Shown piece after piece: positions 23,920 to 37,676 of a stretch of 53,480 nucleotides of DNA. Source of the stretch: Liolophura sinensis (Eukaryota > Mollusca > Polyplacophora > Chitonida > Chitonidae); the NCBI RefSeq assembly GCF_032854445.1, contig NW_027018236.1:1-53480 (forward strand), written 5' to 3'. Numbering within the stretch: the stretch's first letter is position 1; the number at the start of each line of letters is the position of its first letter. The notes beneath the pieces are model-generated. The model had not been told where the DNA came from and ran no database searches. It saw only the letters and a list, made by a program, of their open reading frames with translations. Made by a program: the position numbers and the translations under genes.

Positions 23920-26900
23920 CTGTAGCGACAATTGAATGATCATTGATGTCATAGTCACGTACCCAGCAACGGCTCTTACTCCATGGAAACCAGGGAAATT
24001 TGCAATTTTTTAAACAGCTGCCGATGCCTGGCCCAATTCCGCATCTATTAGAACCTTATAGATGTGGTTCAGTGATCAGTTGTACTTTTTACAGCAGACT
24101 GTATCTAGTACATTGTTTTTTTTATGTACGAATGGTGTGGTTTTTCTACACGTAGATAAAGACATTGAGATTGTCTTGGACTGAAAAGTAAGACAATTGC
24201 TGGATGAGTTAAATGGGCTTAGCCCAAAGATTTGACGTCTTCTGGGCTACCGAAGGGCACATAACGTATAGTTAAAAGTTGAATATAGTAACGACCAGTC
24301 GCGATTGTGCTTAGTACAGTGTATCCGATTTCAATTAACAAAAAGACCAGGCAAAAATGCAAAAGTGGAAAAACTGTTCCAGTGCTGCTGGTGAGAGGCT
24401 AATCCGACGTATTTTGTCACGAGAAATCGAATGGTGCAAACCGCGTTGCTCTCCGACCAATACTTTTGGCTGTAGCGACAATTGAATGATCATTGATGTC
24501 ATAGTCACGTGCCCAGCAACGGCTCTTACTCCATGGAAACCAGTGAAATTTGCAATTTTTTAAACAGCTGCCGATGCCTGGGCCAATTCCGGATCTTTTA
24601 GAACCTTATTGATGTGGTTCAGTGATCAGTTGTACTTTTTACAGCAGACTGTATCTAGTACATTGTGTTTTTTATGTACGAATGGTGTGGTTTTTCTACA
24701 CGTAGATAAAGACATTGAGATTTTCTTGGACTTAAAAGTAAGACAATTGCTGGATTAGTTAAATGGGCTTAGCCCAAAGATTTGACGTCTTCTGGGCTAC
24801 CGAAGGGCACATAACATATAGTCAAAAGTTGAATATAATAATGACCAGTCGCGATTGTGCATAGTACAGTGTAGCCGATTTCAATTAACAGAAAGACCAG
24901 GCAAAAATGCAAAAGTGGAAAAACTGTTCCAGTGCTGCCGGTAAGAGGCTAATCCGACGTATTTTGTCACGAGAAATCGAATGGCGCAAACCGCGTTGCT
25001 CTCCGACCAATACTTTTGGCTGTAGCGACAATTGAATGATCATTGATGTCATAGTCACGTGCCCAGCAACGGCTCTTACTCCATGGAAACCAGGGAAATA
25101 TGCAATTTTTTAACAGCTGCCGATGCCTGGCCCAATTCCGCATCTATTAGAACCTTATAGATGTGGTTCAGTGATCAGTTGTACTTTTTACAGCAGACTG
25201 TATCTAGTACATTGTGTTTTTTATGTACGAATGGTGTGGTTTTTCTACACGTAGATAAAGACATTGAGATTGTCTTGGACTTAGAAGTAAGACAATTGCT
25301 GGGTGAGTTAAATGGGCTTAGCCCAAAGATTTGACGTCTTCTGGGCTACAGAAGGGCACATAACTTATAGTCAAAAGTTGAATATAGTCATGACCAGTCG
25401 CGATGGTGCATAGTAGATTGTATCCGATTTCAAATTAACAAAAAGACCAGGCAAAAATGCAAAAGTGGAAAAACTGTTCCAGTGCTGCTGGTAAGAGGCT
25501 AATCCGACGTATTTTGTGACGAGAAATCGAATGGTGCAAACCGCGTTGCTCTCCGACCAATACTTTTGGCTGTAGCGACAATTGAATGATCATTGATGTC
25601 ATAGTCATGTGCCCAGCAACGGCTCTTACTCCATGGAAACCAGGGAAATTTGCAATTTTTTAAACAGCTGCCGATGCCTGGCCCAATTCCGCATCTATTA
25701 GAACCTTATAGATGTGGTTCAGTGATCAGTTGTACTTTTTACAGCAGACTGTATCTAGTACATTGTGTTTTTTATGTACGAATGGTGTGGTTTTTCTACA
25801 CGTAGATAAAGACATTGAGATTGTCTTGGACTTAAAAGTAAGCTAATTGCTGGATGAGTTAAATGGGCTTAGCCCAAAGATTTGACGTCTTCTGGGCTAC
25901 CGAAGGGCACATAACGTATAGTTAAAAGTTGAATATAGTAACGACCAGTCGCGATTGTGCATAGTACAGTGTATCCGATTTCAATTAACAAAAAGACCAG
26001 GCAAAAATGCAAAAGTGGAAAAACTGTTCCAGTGCTGATGGTAAGAGGCTAATCCGACGTATTTTGTCACGAGAAATCGAATGGTGCAAACCGCGTTGCT
26101 CTCCGACCAATACTTTTGGCTGTAGCGACAATTGAATGATCATTGATGTCATAGTCACGTGCCCAGCAACGGCTCTTACTCCAGGGAAACCAGGGAAATT
26201 TGCAATTTTCTAAACAGCTGCCGATGCCTGGGCCAATTCCGCATCTTTTAGAACCTTATTGATGTGGGTCAGTGATCAGTTGTACTTTTTACAGCAGACT
26301 GTATCTAGTACCTTGTGTTTTTTATGTACAAATGGTGTGGTTTTTCTACACGTAGATAAAGACATTGAGATTGTCTTGGACTGAAAAGTAAGACAATTGC
26401 TGGGTGAGTTAAATGGGCTTAGCCCAAAGATTTGACGTCTTCTGGGCTACCGAAGGGCACATAACATATAGTCAAAAGTTGAATATAATAATGACCAGTC
26501 GCGATTGTGCATAGTACAGTGTAGCAGATTTCAATTAACAAAAAGACCAGGCAAAAATGCAAAAGTGGAAAAACTGTTCCAGTGCTACTGGTAAGAGGCT
26601 AATCCGACGTATTTTGTGACGAGAAATCGAATGGTGCAAACCGCGTTGCTCTCCGACCAATACTTTTGGCTGTAGCGACAATTGAATGATCATTGATGTC
26701 ATAGTCACGTGCCCAGCAACAGCTCTTACTCCATGGAAACCAGGGAAATTTGCAATTTTTTAACAGCTGCCGATGCCTGGCCCAATTCCGCATCTATTAG
26801 AACCTTATAGATGTGGTTCAGTGATCAGTTGTACTTTTCACAGCAGACTGTATCTAGTACATTGTTTTTTTTATGTACGAATGGTGTGGTTTTTCTACAC

Positions 26901-28868
26901 GTAGATAAAGACATTGAGATTGTCTTGGACTTGAAAGTAAGACAATTGCTGGATGAGTTAAATGGGCTTAGCCCAAAGATTTGAAGTCTTCTGGGCTACC
27001 GAAGGGCACATAACGTATAGTTAAAAGTTGAATATAGTAACGACCAGTCGCGATTGTGCATAGTACAGTGTATCCGATTTCAATTAACAAAAACATCAGG
27101 CAAAAATGCAAAAGTGGAAAAACTGTTCCAGTGCTGCTGGTAAGAGGCTAATCCGACGTATTTTGTCACGAGAAATCGAATGGTGCAAACCGCGTTGCTC
27201 TCCGACCAATACTTTTGGCTGTAGCGACAATTGAATGATCATTGATGTCATAGTCACGTGCCCAGCAACGGCTCTTACTCCATGGAAACCAGGGAAATTT
27301 GCAATTTTCTAAACAGCTGCCGATGCCTGGGCGAATTTCGCATCTTTTAGAACCATATTGATGTGGGTCAGTGATCAGTTGTACTTTTTACAGCAGACTG
27401 TATCTAGTGCCTTGTGTTTTATATGTACAAATGGTGTGGTTTTTCTACACGTAGATAAAGACATTGAGATTGTCTTGGACTGAAAAGTAAGACAATTGCT
27501 GGATGAGTTAAATGGGCTTAGCCCAAAGATTTGACGTCTTCTGGGCTACCGAAGGGCACATAACGTATAGTTAAAAGTTGAATATAGTAACGACCAGTCG
27601 CGATTGTGCATAGTACAGTGTATCCGATTTCAATTAACAAAAAGACCAGGCAAAAATGCAAAAGTGGAAAAACTGTTCCAATGCTGCTGGTAAGAGGCTA
27701 ATCCGACGTATTTTGTCACGAGAAATCGAATGGTGCAAACCGCGTTGCTCTCCGACCAATACTTTTGGCTGTAGCGACAATTGAATGATCATTGATGTCA
27801 TAGTCACGTGCCCAGCAACGGCTCTTACTCCATGGAAACCAGTGAAATTTGCAATTTTTTAAACAGCTGCCGATGCCTGGGCCAATTCCGCATCTATTAG
27901 AACCTTATAGATGTGGTTCAGTGATCAGTTGTACTTTTTACAGCAGACTGTATCTAGTACATTGTGTTTTTTATGTACGAATGGTGTGGTTTTTCTACAC
28001 GTAGATAAAGACATTGAGATTTTCTTGGACTTAAAAGTAAGACAATTGCTGGATGAGTTAAATGGGCTTAGCCCAAAGATTTGACGTCTTCTGGGCTACC
28101 GAAGGGCACATAACATATAGTCAAAAGTTGAATATAATAATGACCAGTCGCGATTGTGCATAGTGCAGTGTAGCCGATTTCAATTAACAGAAAGACCAGG
28201 CAAAAATGCAAAAGTGGAAAAACTGTTCCAGTGCTGCCGGTAAGAGACTAATCCGACGTATTTTGTGACGAGAAATCGAATGGCGCAAACCGCGTTGCTC
28301 TCCGACCAATACTTTTGGCTGTAGCGACAATTGAATGATCATTGATGTCATAGTCACGTGCCCAGCAACGGCTCTTACTCCATGGAAACCAGGGAAATAT
28401 GCAATTTTTTAACAGCTGCCGATGCCTGGCCCAATTCCGCATCTATTAGAACCTTATAGATGTGGTTCAGTGATCAGTTGTACTTTTTACAGCAGACTGT
28501 ATCTAGTACATTGTGTTTTTTATGTACGAATGGTGTGGTTTTTCTACACGTAGATAAAGACATTGAGATTGTCTTGGACTTAGAAGTAAGACAATTGCTG
28601 GGTGAGTTAAATGGGCTTAGCCCAAAGATTTGACGTCTTCTGGGCTACAGAAGGGCACATAACTTATAGTCAAAAGTTGAATATAGTCATGACCAGTCGC
28701 GATGGTGCATAGTAGATTGTATCCAATTTCAAATTAACAAAAAGACCAGGCAAAAATGCAAAAGTGGAAAAAGTGTTCCAGTGCTGCTGGTAAGAGGCTA
28801 ATCCGACGTATTTTGTGACGAGAAATCGAATGGTGCAAACCGCGTTGCTCTCCGACCAATACTTTTGG
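23920..28868. repeat. Nonamer HOR copy 1 (monomers 44-52): T-G-H-M-I-J-K-G-H
   Basis: Nine monomers in the order T, G, H, M, I, J, K, G', H. The first seven recur at 28869-32730 at an offset of 4949 (23920 to 28869, 24470 to 29419). Diagnostic strings are the T8 run after 'cattg' (about 24116), 'ccagtgaaat' (about 24540), 'catgtg' (about 25607) with 'taagctaattg', 'ccagggaaacc' (about 26184), 'caacagct' and 'tttcacag' (about 26717 and 26836), 'acatcagg' (about 27092), and 'gaaccatattg' (about 27352). The second G (51) differs downstream ('catctatta', 'ttatagatg'), which suggests conversion from an H or M neighbour. This copy has few one-base indels. Confidence 0.85.
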
Positions 28869-31800
28869 CTGTAGCGACAATTGAATGATCATTGATGTCA
28901 TAGTCACGTGCCCAGCAACGGCTCTTACTCCATGGAAACCAGGGAAATTTGCAATTTTTTAAACAGCTGCCGATGCCTGGCCCAATTCCGCATCTATTAG
29001 AACCTTATAGATGTGGTTCAGTGATAGTTGTACTTTTTACAGCAGACTGTATCTAGTACATTGTTTTTTTTATGTACGAATGTGTGGTTTTTCTACACGT
29101 AGATAAAGACATTGAGATTGTCTTGGACTGAAAAGTAAGACAATTGCTGGATTGAGTTAAATGGGCTTAGCCCAAAGATTTGACGTCTTCTGGGCTACCG
29201 AAGGGCACATAACGTATAGTTAAAAGTTGAATATAGTAACGACCAGTCGCGATTGTGCTTAGTACAGTGTATCCGATTTCAATTAACAAAAAGGACCAGG
29301 CAAAAATGCAAAAGTGGAAAAACTGTTCCAGTGCTGCTGGTGAGAGGCTAATCCGACGTATTTTGTCACGAGAAATCGAATGGTGCAAACCGCGTTGCTC
29401 TCCGACCAATACTTTTGGCTGTAGCGACAATTGAATGATCATTGATGTCATAGTCACGTGCCCAGCAACGGCTCTTACTCCATGGAAACCAGTGAAATTT
29501 GCAATTTTTTAAACAGCTGCCGATGCCTGGGCCAATTCCGGATCTTTTAGAACCTTATTGATGTGGTTCAGTGATCAGTTGTACTTTTTACAGCAGACTG
29601 TATCTAGTACATTGTGTTTTTTTATGTACGAATGGTGTGGTTTTTTCTCACGTAGATAAAGACATTGAGATTTTCTTGGACTTAAAAGTAAGACAATTGC
29701 TGGATGAGTTAAATGGGCTTAGCCCAAAGATTTGACGTCTTCTGGGCTACCGAAGGGCACATAACATATAGTCAAAAGTTGAATATAATAATGACCAGTC
29801 GCGATTGTGCATAGTACAGTGTAGCCGATTTCAATTAACAGAAAGACCAGGCAAAAATGCAAAAGTGGAAAAACTGTTCCAGTGCTGCCGGTAAGAGGCT
29901 AATCCGACGTATTTTGTGACGAGAAATCGAATGGCGCAAACCGCGTTGCTCTCCGACCAATACTTTTGGCTGTAGCGACAATTGAATGATCATTGATGTC
30001 ATAGTCACGTGCCCAGCAACGGCTCTTACTCCATGGAAACCAGGGAAATATGCAAATTTTTTAACAGCTGCCGATGCCTGGCCCAATTCCGCATTCTATT
30101 AGAACCTTATAGATGTGGTTCAGTGATCAGTTGTACTTTTTACAGCAGACTGTATCTAGTACATTGTGTTTTTTATGTACGAATGGTGTGGTTTTTTCTA
30201 CACGTAGATAAAGACATTGAGATTGTCTTGGACTTAGAAGTAAGACAATTGGCTGGGTGAGTTAAATGGGCTTAGCCCAAAGATTTGACGTCTTCTGGGC
30301 TACAGAAGGGCACATAACTTATAGTCAAAAGTTGAATATAGTCATGACCAGTCGCGATGGTGCATAGTAGATTGTATCCGATTTCAATTAACAAAAAGAC
30401 CAGGCAAAAATGCAAAAGTGGAAAAACTGTTCCAGTGCTGCTGGTAAGAGGCTAATCCGACGTATTTTGTGACGAGAAATCGAATGGTGCAAACCGCGTT
30501 GCTCTCCGACCAATACTTTTGGCTGTAGCGACAATTGAATGATCATTGATGTCATAGTCATGTGCCCTGCAACGGCTCCTTACTCCATGGAAACCAGGGA
30601 AATTTGCAATTTTTTAAACAGCTGCCGATGCCTGGCCCAATTCCGCATCTATTAGAACCTTATAGATGTGGTTCAGTGATCAGTTTGTACTTTTTACAGC
30701 AGACTGTATCTAGTACATTGTGTTTTTTATGTACGAATGGTTGTGGTTTTTCTACACGTAGATAAAGACATTGAGATTGTCTTGGACTTAAAAGTAAGCT
30801 AATTGCTGGATGAGTTAAATGGGCTTAGCCCAAAGATTTGACGTCTTCTGGGGCTACCGAAGGGCACATAACGTATAGTTAAAAGTTGAATATAGTAACG
30901 ACCAGTCGCGATTGTGCATAGTAACAGTGTATCCGATTTCAATTAACAAAAAGACCAGGCAAAAATGCAAAAGTGGAAAAACTGTTCCAGTGCTACTGGT
31001 AAGAGGCTAATCCGACGGTATTTTGTCACGAGAAATCGAATGGTGCAAACCGCGTTGCTCTCCGACCAATACTTTTGGCTGTAGCGACAATTGAATGATC
31101 ATTGATGTCATAGTCACGTGCCAGCAAACGGCTCTTACTCCAGGGAAACCAGGGAAATTTGCAATTTTCTAAACAGCTGCCGATGCCTGGGCCAAATTCC
31201 GCATCTTTTAGAACCTTATTGATGTGGGTCAGTGATCAGTTGTACTTTTTACAGCAGACTGTATCTAGTACCTTGTGTTTTTTATGTACAAATGGTGTGG
31301 TTTTTCTACACGTAGATAAAGACATTGAGATTGTCTTGGACTAAAAAAGTAAGACAATTGCTGGGTGAGTTAAATGGGTTTAGCCAAAGATTGACGTCTT
31401 CTGGGCTACCGAAGGGCACATAACATATAGTCAAAAGTTGAATATAATAATGACCAGTCCGCGATTGTGCATAGTACAGTGTAGCAGATTTCAATTAACA
31501 AAAAGACCAGGCAAAAATGCAAAAGTGGAAAAACTGTTCCAGTGCTACTGGTAAGAGGCTAATCCGACGTATTTTGTGACCGAGAAATCGAATGGTGCAA
31601 ACCGCGTTGCTCTCCGACCAATACTTTTGGCTGTAGCGACAATTAAATGATCATTGATGTCATAGTCACGTGCCCAGCAACAGCTCTTACTCCATGGAAA
31701 CCAGGGAAATTTGCAATTTTTTAACAGCTGCCGATGCCTGGCCCAATTCCGCATCTATTAGAACCTTATAGATGTGGTTCAGTGATCAGTTGTACTTTTC

Positions 31801-32730
31801 ACAGCAGACTGTATCTAGTACATTGTTTTTTTTATGTACGAATGGTGTGGTTTTTCTACACGTAGATAAAGACATTGAGATTGTCTTGGACTTGAAAGTA
31901 AGACAATTGCTGGATGAGTTAAATGGGCTTAGCCCAAAGATTTGACGTCTTCTGGGCTACCGAAGGGCACATAACGTATAGTTAAAAGGTTGAATATAGT
32001 AACGACCAGTCGCGATTGTGCATAGTACAGTGTATCCGATTTCAATTAACAAAAACATCAGGCAAAAATGCAAAAGTGGAAAAACTGTTCCAGTGCTGCT
32101 GGTAAGAGGCTAATCCGACGTATTTTGTCACGAGAAATCGAATGGTGCAAACCGCGTTGCTCTCCGACCAATACTTTTGGCTGTAGCGACAATTGAATGA
32201 TCATTGATGTCATAGTCACGTGCCCAGCAACGGCTCTTACTCCAGGGAAACCAGGGAAATTTGCAATTTTCTAAACAGCTGCCGATGCCTGGGCCAATTT
32301 CGCATCTTTTAGAACCATATTGATGTGGGTCAGTGATCAGTTGTACTTTTTACAGCAGACTGTATCTAGTGCCTAGTGTTTTTTATGTACAAATGGTGTG
32401 GTTTTTCTACACGTAGATAAAGACATTGAGATTGTCTTGGACTGAAAAGTAAGACAATTGCTGGGTGAGTTAAATGGGCTTAGCCCAAAGATTTGACGTC
32501 TTCTGGGCTACCGAAGGGCACATAACATATAGTCAAAAGTTGAATATAATAATGACCAGTCGCGATTGTGCATAGTACAGTGTAGCCGATTTCAATTAAC
32601 AAAAAGACCAGGCAAAAATGCAAAAGTGGAAAAACTGTTCCAGTGCTGCTGGTAAGAGGCTAATCCGACGTATTTTGTGACGAGAAATCGAATGGTGCAA
32701 ACCGCGTTGCTCTCCGACCAATACTTTTGG
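28869..32730. repeat. Nonamer HOR copy 2 (monomers 53-59), seven monomers, indel-rich
   Basis: T-G-H-M-I-J-K follows the order and private bases of 23920-27768. The copy stops after K (monomer 59), where an extra M-I-J-K tetramer begins. Monomer 59 is a K subtype ('gtgcctagtg', tail ATATAGTC) shared with monomer 73 but not with 50, 63, 79 or 94. Between about 29020 and 31600 there are more than twenty one-base gains or losses relative to copy 1, so landmark spacings rise to 551-556 bp. Confidence 0.82.
29020..31600. other. Tract of dense one-base indels (probable uncorrected read error)
   Basis: Relative to near-identical copies at 23920-27200, this tract has more than twenty single-base gains or losses. 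Examples: lost c at about 29026, 'attgagtt' at about 29152, 'aaggacc' at about 29293, 'gcaaatttt' at about 30053, 'attggctggg' at about 30248, 'ggctcctta' at about 30577, 'tggggcta' at about 30849, 'agtaacag' at about 30921, 'gacggta' at about 31016, and 'gtccgcg' at about 31458. Substitutions are few. Similar tracts occur at about 40140-42940 and from about 46200 to the end; 1000-21000 is almost free of them. Confidence 0.7.
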
Positions 32731-34927
32731 CTGTAGCGACAATTGAATGATCATTGATGTCATAGTCATGTGCCCAGCAACGGCTCTTACTCCATGGAAA
32801 CCAGGGAAATTTGCAATTTTTTAAACAGCTGCCGATGCCTGGCCCAATTCCGCATCTATTAGAACCTTATAGATGTGGTTCAGTGATCAGTTGTACTTTT
32901 TACAGCAGACTGTATCTAGTACATTGTGTTTTTTATGTACGAATGGTGTGGTTTTTCTACACGTAGATAAAGACATTGAGATTGTCTTGGACTTAAAAGT
33001 AAGCTAATTGCTGGATGAGTTAAATGGGCTTAGCCCAAAGATTTGACGTCTTCTGGGCTACCGAAGGGCACATAACGTATAGTTAAAAGTTGAATATAGT
33101 AACGACCAGTCGCGATTGTGCATAGTACAGTGTATCCGATTTCAATTAACAAAAAGACCAGGCAAAAATGCAAAAGTGGAAAAACTGTTCCAGTGCTACT
33201 GGTAAGAGCTAATCCGACGTATTTTGTCACGAGAAATCGAATGGTGCAAACCGCGTTGCTCTCCGACCAATACTTTTGGCTGTAGCGACAATTGAATGAT
33301 CATTGATGTCATAGTCACGTGCCCAGCAACGGCTCTTACTCCAGGGAAACCAGGGAAATTTGCAATTTTCTAAACAGCTGCCGATGCCTGGGCCAATTCC
33401 GCATCTTTTAGAACCTTATTGATGTGGGTCAGTGATCAGTTGTACTTTTTACAGCAGACTGTATCTAGTACCTTGTGTTTTTTTATGTACAAATGGTGTG
33501 GTTTTTCTACACGTAGATAAAGACATTGAGATTGTCTTGGACTGAAAAGTAAGACAATTGCTGGGTGAGTTAAATGGGTTTAGCCCAAAGATTTGACGTC
33601 TTCTGGGCTACCGAAGGGCACATAACATATAGTCAAAAGTTGAATATAATAATGACCAGTCGCGATTGTGCATAGTACAGTGTAGCAGATTTCAATTAAC
33701 AAAAAGACCAGGCAAAAATGCAAAAGTGGAAAAACTGTTCCAGTGCTACTGGTAAGAGGCTAATCCGACGTATTTTGTGACGAGAAATCGAATGGTGCAA
33801 ACCGCGTTGCTCTCCGACCAATACTTTTGGCTGTAGCGACAATTGAATGATCATTGATGTCATAGTCACGTGCCAGCAACAGCTCTTACTCCATGGAAAC
33901 CAGGGAAATTTGCAATTTTTTAACAGCTGCCGATGCCTGGCCCAATTCCGCATCTATTAGAACCTTATAGATGGGGTTCAGTGATCAGTTGTACTTTTCA
34001 CAGCAGACTGTATCTAGTACATTGTTTTTTTTATGTACGAATGGTGTGGTTTTTCTACACGTAGATAAAGACATTGAGATTGTCTTGACTTGAAAGTAAG
34101 ACAATTGCTGGATGAGTTAAATGGGCTTAGCCCAAAGATTTGACGTCTTCTGGGCTACCGAAGGGCACATAACGTATAGTTAAAAGTTGAATATAGTAAC
34201 GACCAGTCGCGATTGTGCATAGTACAGTGTATCCGATTTCAATTAACAAAAACATCAGGCAAAAATGCAAAAGTGGAAAAACTGTTCCAGTGCTGCTGGT
34301 AAGAGGCTAATCCGACGTATTTTGTCACGAGAAATCGAATGGTGCAAACCGCGTTGCTCTCCGACCAATACTTTTGGCTGTAGCGACAATTGAATGATCA
34401 TTGATGTCATAGTCACGTGCCCAGCAACGGCTCTTACTCCATGGAAACCAGGGAAATTTGCAATTTTCTAAACAGCTGCCGATGCCTGGGCCAATTTCGC
34501 ATCTTTTAGAACCATATTGATGTGGGTCAGTGATCAGTTGTACTTTTTACAGCAGACTGTATCTAGTGCCTTGTGTTTTTTATGTACAAATGGTGTGGTT
34601 TTTCTACACGTAGATAAAGACATTGAGATTGTCTTGACTGAAAAGTAAGACAATTGCTGGATGAGTTAAATGGGCTTAGCCCAAAGATTTGACGTCTTCT
34701 GGGCTACCGAAGGGCACATAACGTATAGTTAAAAGTTGAATATAGTAACGACCAGTCGCGATTGTGCATAGTACAGTGTATCCGATTTCAATTAACAAAA
34801 AAGACCAGGCAAAAATGCAAAAGTGGAAAAACTGTTCCAGTGCTGCTGGTAAGAGGCTAATCCGACGTATTTTGTCACGAGAAATCGAATGGTGCAAACC
34901 GCGTTGCTCTCCGACCAATACTTTTGG
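32731..34927. repeat. Tetramer HOR M-I-J-K (monomers 60-63), ~2197 bp
   Basis: The four-monomer module M-I-J-K also occurs at 25570-27768, 30523-32730, 38225-40424 and 41518-43715, and without M at 50307-51951. Here it sits directly after another M-I-J-K (56-59), making a tandem octamer from 30523 to 34927. Shared marks are 'catgtg' and 'taagcta' in M, 'ccagggaaacc' and 'gtagcagattt' in I, 'caacagct', 'tttcacag' and the T8 run in J with 'acatcagg' at its end, and 'gaaccatattg' and 'gtgcct' in K. This is the most often reused higher-order module in the right half of the window. Confidence 0.85.
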
Positions 34928-37676
34928 CTGTAGCGACAATTGAATGATCATTGATGTCATAGTCACGTGCCCAGCAACGGCTCTTACTCCATGGAAACCA
35001 GTGAAATTTGCAATTTTTTAAACAGCTGCCGATGCCTGGGCCAATTCCGCATCTTTTAGAACCTTATTGATGTGGTTCAGTGATCAGTTGTACTTTTTAC
35101 AGCAGACTGTATCTAGTACATTGTGTTTTTTATGTACGAATGGTGTGGTTTTTCTACACGTAGATAAAGACATTGAGATTTTCTTGGACTTAAAAGTAAG
35201 ACAATTGCTGGATGAGTTAAATGGGCTTAGCCCAAAGATTTGACGTCTTCTGGGCTACCGAAGGGCACATAACATATAGTCAAAAGTTGAATATAATAAT
35301 GACCAGTCGCGATTGTGCATAGTACAGTGTAGCCGATTTCAATTAACAGAAAGACCAGGCAAAAATGCAAAAGTGGAAAAACTGTTCCAGTGCTGCCGGT
35401 AAGAGGCTAATCCGACGTATTTTGTGACGAGAAATCGAATGGCGCAAACCGCGTTGCTCTCCGACCAATACTTTTGGCTGTAGCGACAATTGAATGATCA
35501 TTGATGTCATAGTCACGTGCCCAGCAACGGCTCTTACTCCATGGAAACCAGGGAAATATGCAATTTTTTAACAGCTGCCGATGCCTGGCCCAATTCCGCA
35601 TCTATTAGAACCTTATAGATGTGGTTCAGTGATCAGTTGTACTTTTTACAGCAGACTGTATCTAGTACATTGTGTTTTTTATGTACGAATGGTGTGGTTT
35701 TTCTACACGTAGATAAAGACATTGAGATTGTCTTGGACTTAGAAGTAAGACAATTGCTGGGTGAGTTAAATGGGCTTAGCCCAAAGATTTGACGTCTTCT
35801 GGGCTACAGAAGGGCACATAACTTATAGTCAAAAGTTGAATATAGTCATGACCAGTCGCGATGGTGCATAGTAGATTGTATCCAATTTCAAATTAACAAA
35901 AAGACCAGGCAAAAATGCAAAAGTGGAAAAACTGTTCCAGTGCTGCTGGTAAGATGCTAATCCGACGTATTTTGTCACGAGAAATCGAATGGTGCAAACC
36001 GCGTTGCTCTCCGACCAATACTTTTGGCTGTAGCGACAATTGAATGATCATTGATGTCATAGTCACGTGCCCAGCAACGGCTCTTACTCCATGGAAACCA
36101 GGGAAATTTGCAATTTTTTAAACAGCTGCCGATGCCTGGCCCAATTCCGCATCTATTAGAACCTTATAGATGCGGTTCAGTGATCAGTTGTACTTTTTAC
36201 AGCAGACTGTATCTAGTACATTGTGTTTTTTATGTACGAATGGTGTGGTTTTTCTACACGTAGATAAAGACATTGAGATTGTCTTGGACTTAAAAGTAAG
36301 ACAATTGCTGGATGAGTTAAATGGGCTTAGCCCAAAGATTTGACGTCTTCTGGGCTACCGAAGGGCACATAACGTATAGTTAAAAGTTGAATATAGTAAC
36401 GACCAGTCGCGATTGTGCATAGTACAGTGTATCCGATTTCAATTAACAAAAAGACCAGGCAAAAATGCAAAAGTGGAAAAAATGTTCCAGTGCTGCTGGT
36501 AAGAGGCTAATCCGACGTATTTTGTCACGAGAAATCGAATGGTGCAAACCGCGTTGCTCTCCGACCAATACTTTTGGCTGTAGCGACAATTGAATGATCA
36601 TTGATGTCATAGTCACGTGCCCAGCAACGGCTCTTACTCCATGGAAACCAGGGAAATTTGCAATTTTCTAAACAGCTGCCGATGCCTGGGCCAATTCCGC
36701 ATCTTTTAGAACCTTATTGATGTGGGTCAGTGATCAGTTGTACTTTTTACAGCAGACTGTATCTAGTACTTTGTGTTTTTTATGTACGAATGGTGTGGTT
36801 TTTCTACACGTAGATAAAGACATTGAAATTTTCTTGGACTTAAAAGTAAGACAATTGCTGGGTGAGTTAAATGGGCTTAGCCCAAAGATTTGACGTCTTC
36901 TGGGCTACAGAAGGGCACATAACTTACAGTCAAAAGTTGAATATAGTAATGACCAGTCGCGATGGTACAAAGTAGATTGTATCCGATTTCAATTAACAAA
37001 AAGACCAGGCAAAAATGCAAAAGTGGAAAAACTGTTCCAGTGCTGCTGGTAAGAGGCTAATCCGACGTATTTTGTGACGAGAAATCGAATGGTGCAAACC
37101 GCGTTGCTCTCCGACCAATACTTTTGGCTGTAGCGACAATTGAATGATCATTGATGTCATAGTCATGTGCCCAGCAACGGCTCTTACTCCATGGAAACCA
37201 GGGAAATTTGCAATTTTTTAACAGCTGCCGATGCCTGGCCCAATTCCGCATCTATTAGAACCTTATAGATGTGGTTCAGTGATCAGTTGTACTTTTCACA
37301 GCAGACTGTATCTAGTACATTGTTTTTTTTATGTACGAATGGTGTGGTTTTTCTACACGTAGATAAAGACATTGAGATTGTCTTGGACTTGAAAGTAAGA
37401 CAATTGCTGGATGAGTTAAATGGGCTTAGCCCAAAGATTTGACGTCTTCTGGGCTACCGAAGGGCACATAACGTATAGTTAAAAGTTGAATATAGTAACG
37501 ACCAGTCGCGATTGTGCATAGTACAGTGTATCCGATTTCAATTAACAAAAACATCAGGCAAAAATGCAAAAGTGGAAAAACTGTTCCAGTGCTGCTGGTA
37601 AGAGGCTAATCCGACGTATTTTGTCACGAGAAATCGAATGGTGCAAACCGCGTTGCTCTCCGACCAATACTTTTGG
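34928..37676. repeat. Monomers 64-68: G-H pair, 41-type, U, hybrid J
   Basis: The sequence starts with a G-H pair like 51-52 or 54-55, then monomer 66 ('gatgcggttc', as in 41) and 67 (class U, as in 42). The run 64-67 therefore parallels 39-42, although the details differ. Monomer 67 has a mixed tail: 'gaaattttctt', then C-like TTACAGTC and 'gatggtac'. Monomer 68 begins with M-like 'catgtg' and 'caacggct' but continues with J-specific 'tttcacag', a T8 run and 'acatcagg', so it is a within-monomer recombinant. Confidence 0.8.

Noticed and set aside
26670-27218. Hammerhead ribozyme core, as in some animal satellites
   Set aside because: No intact CTGATGA core seen. The plus strand has CTGGATGAG with an extra G, and the class J minus strand has CTGATGT. 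Neither is followed by a convincing stem II plus GAAA arrangement.
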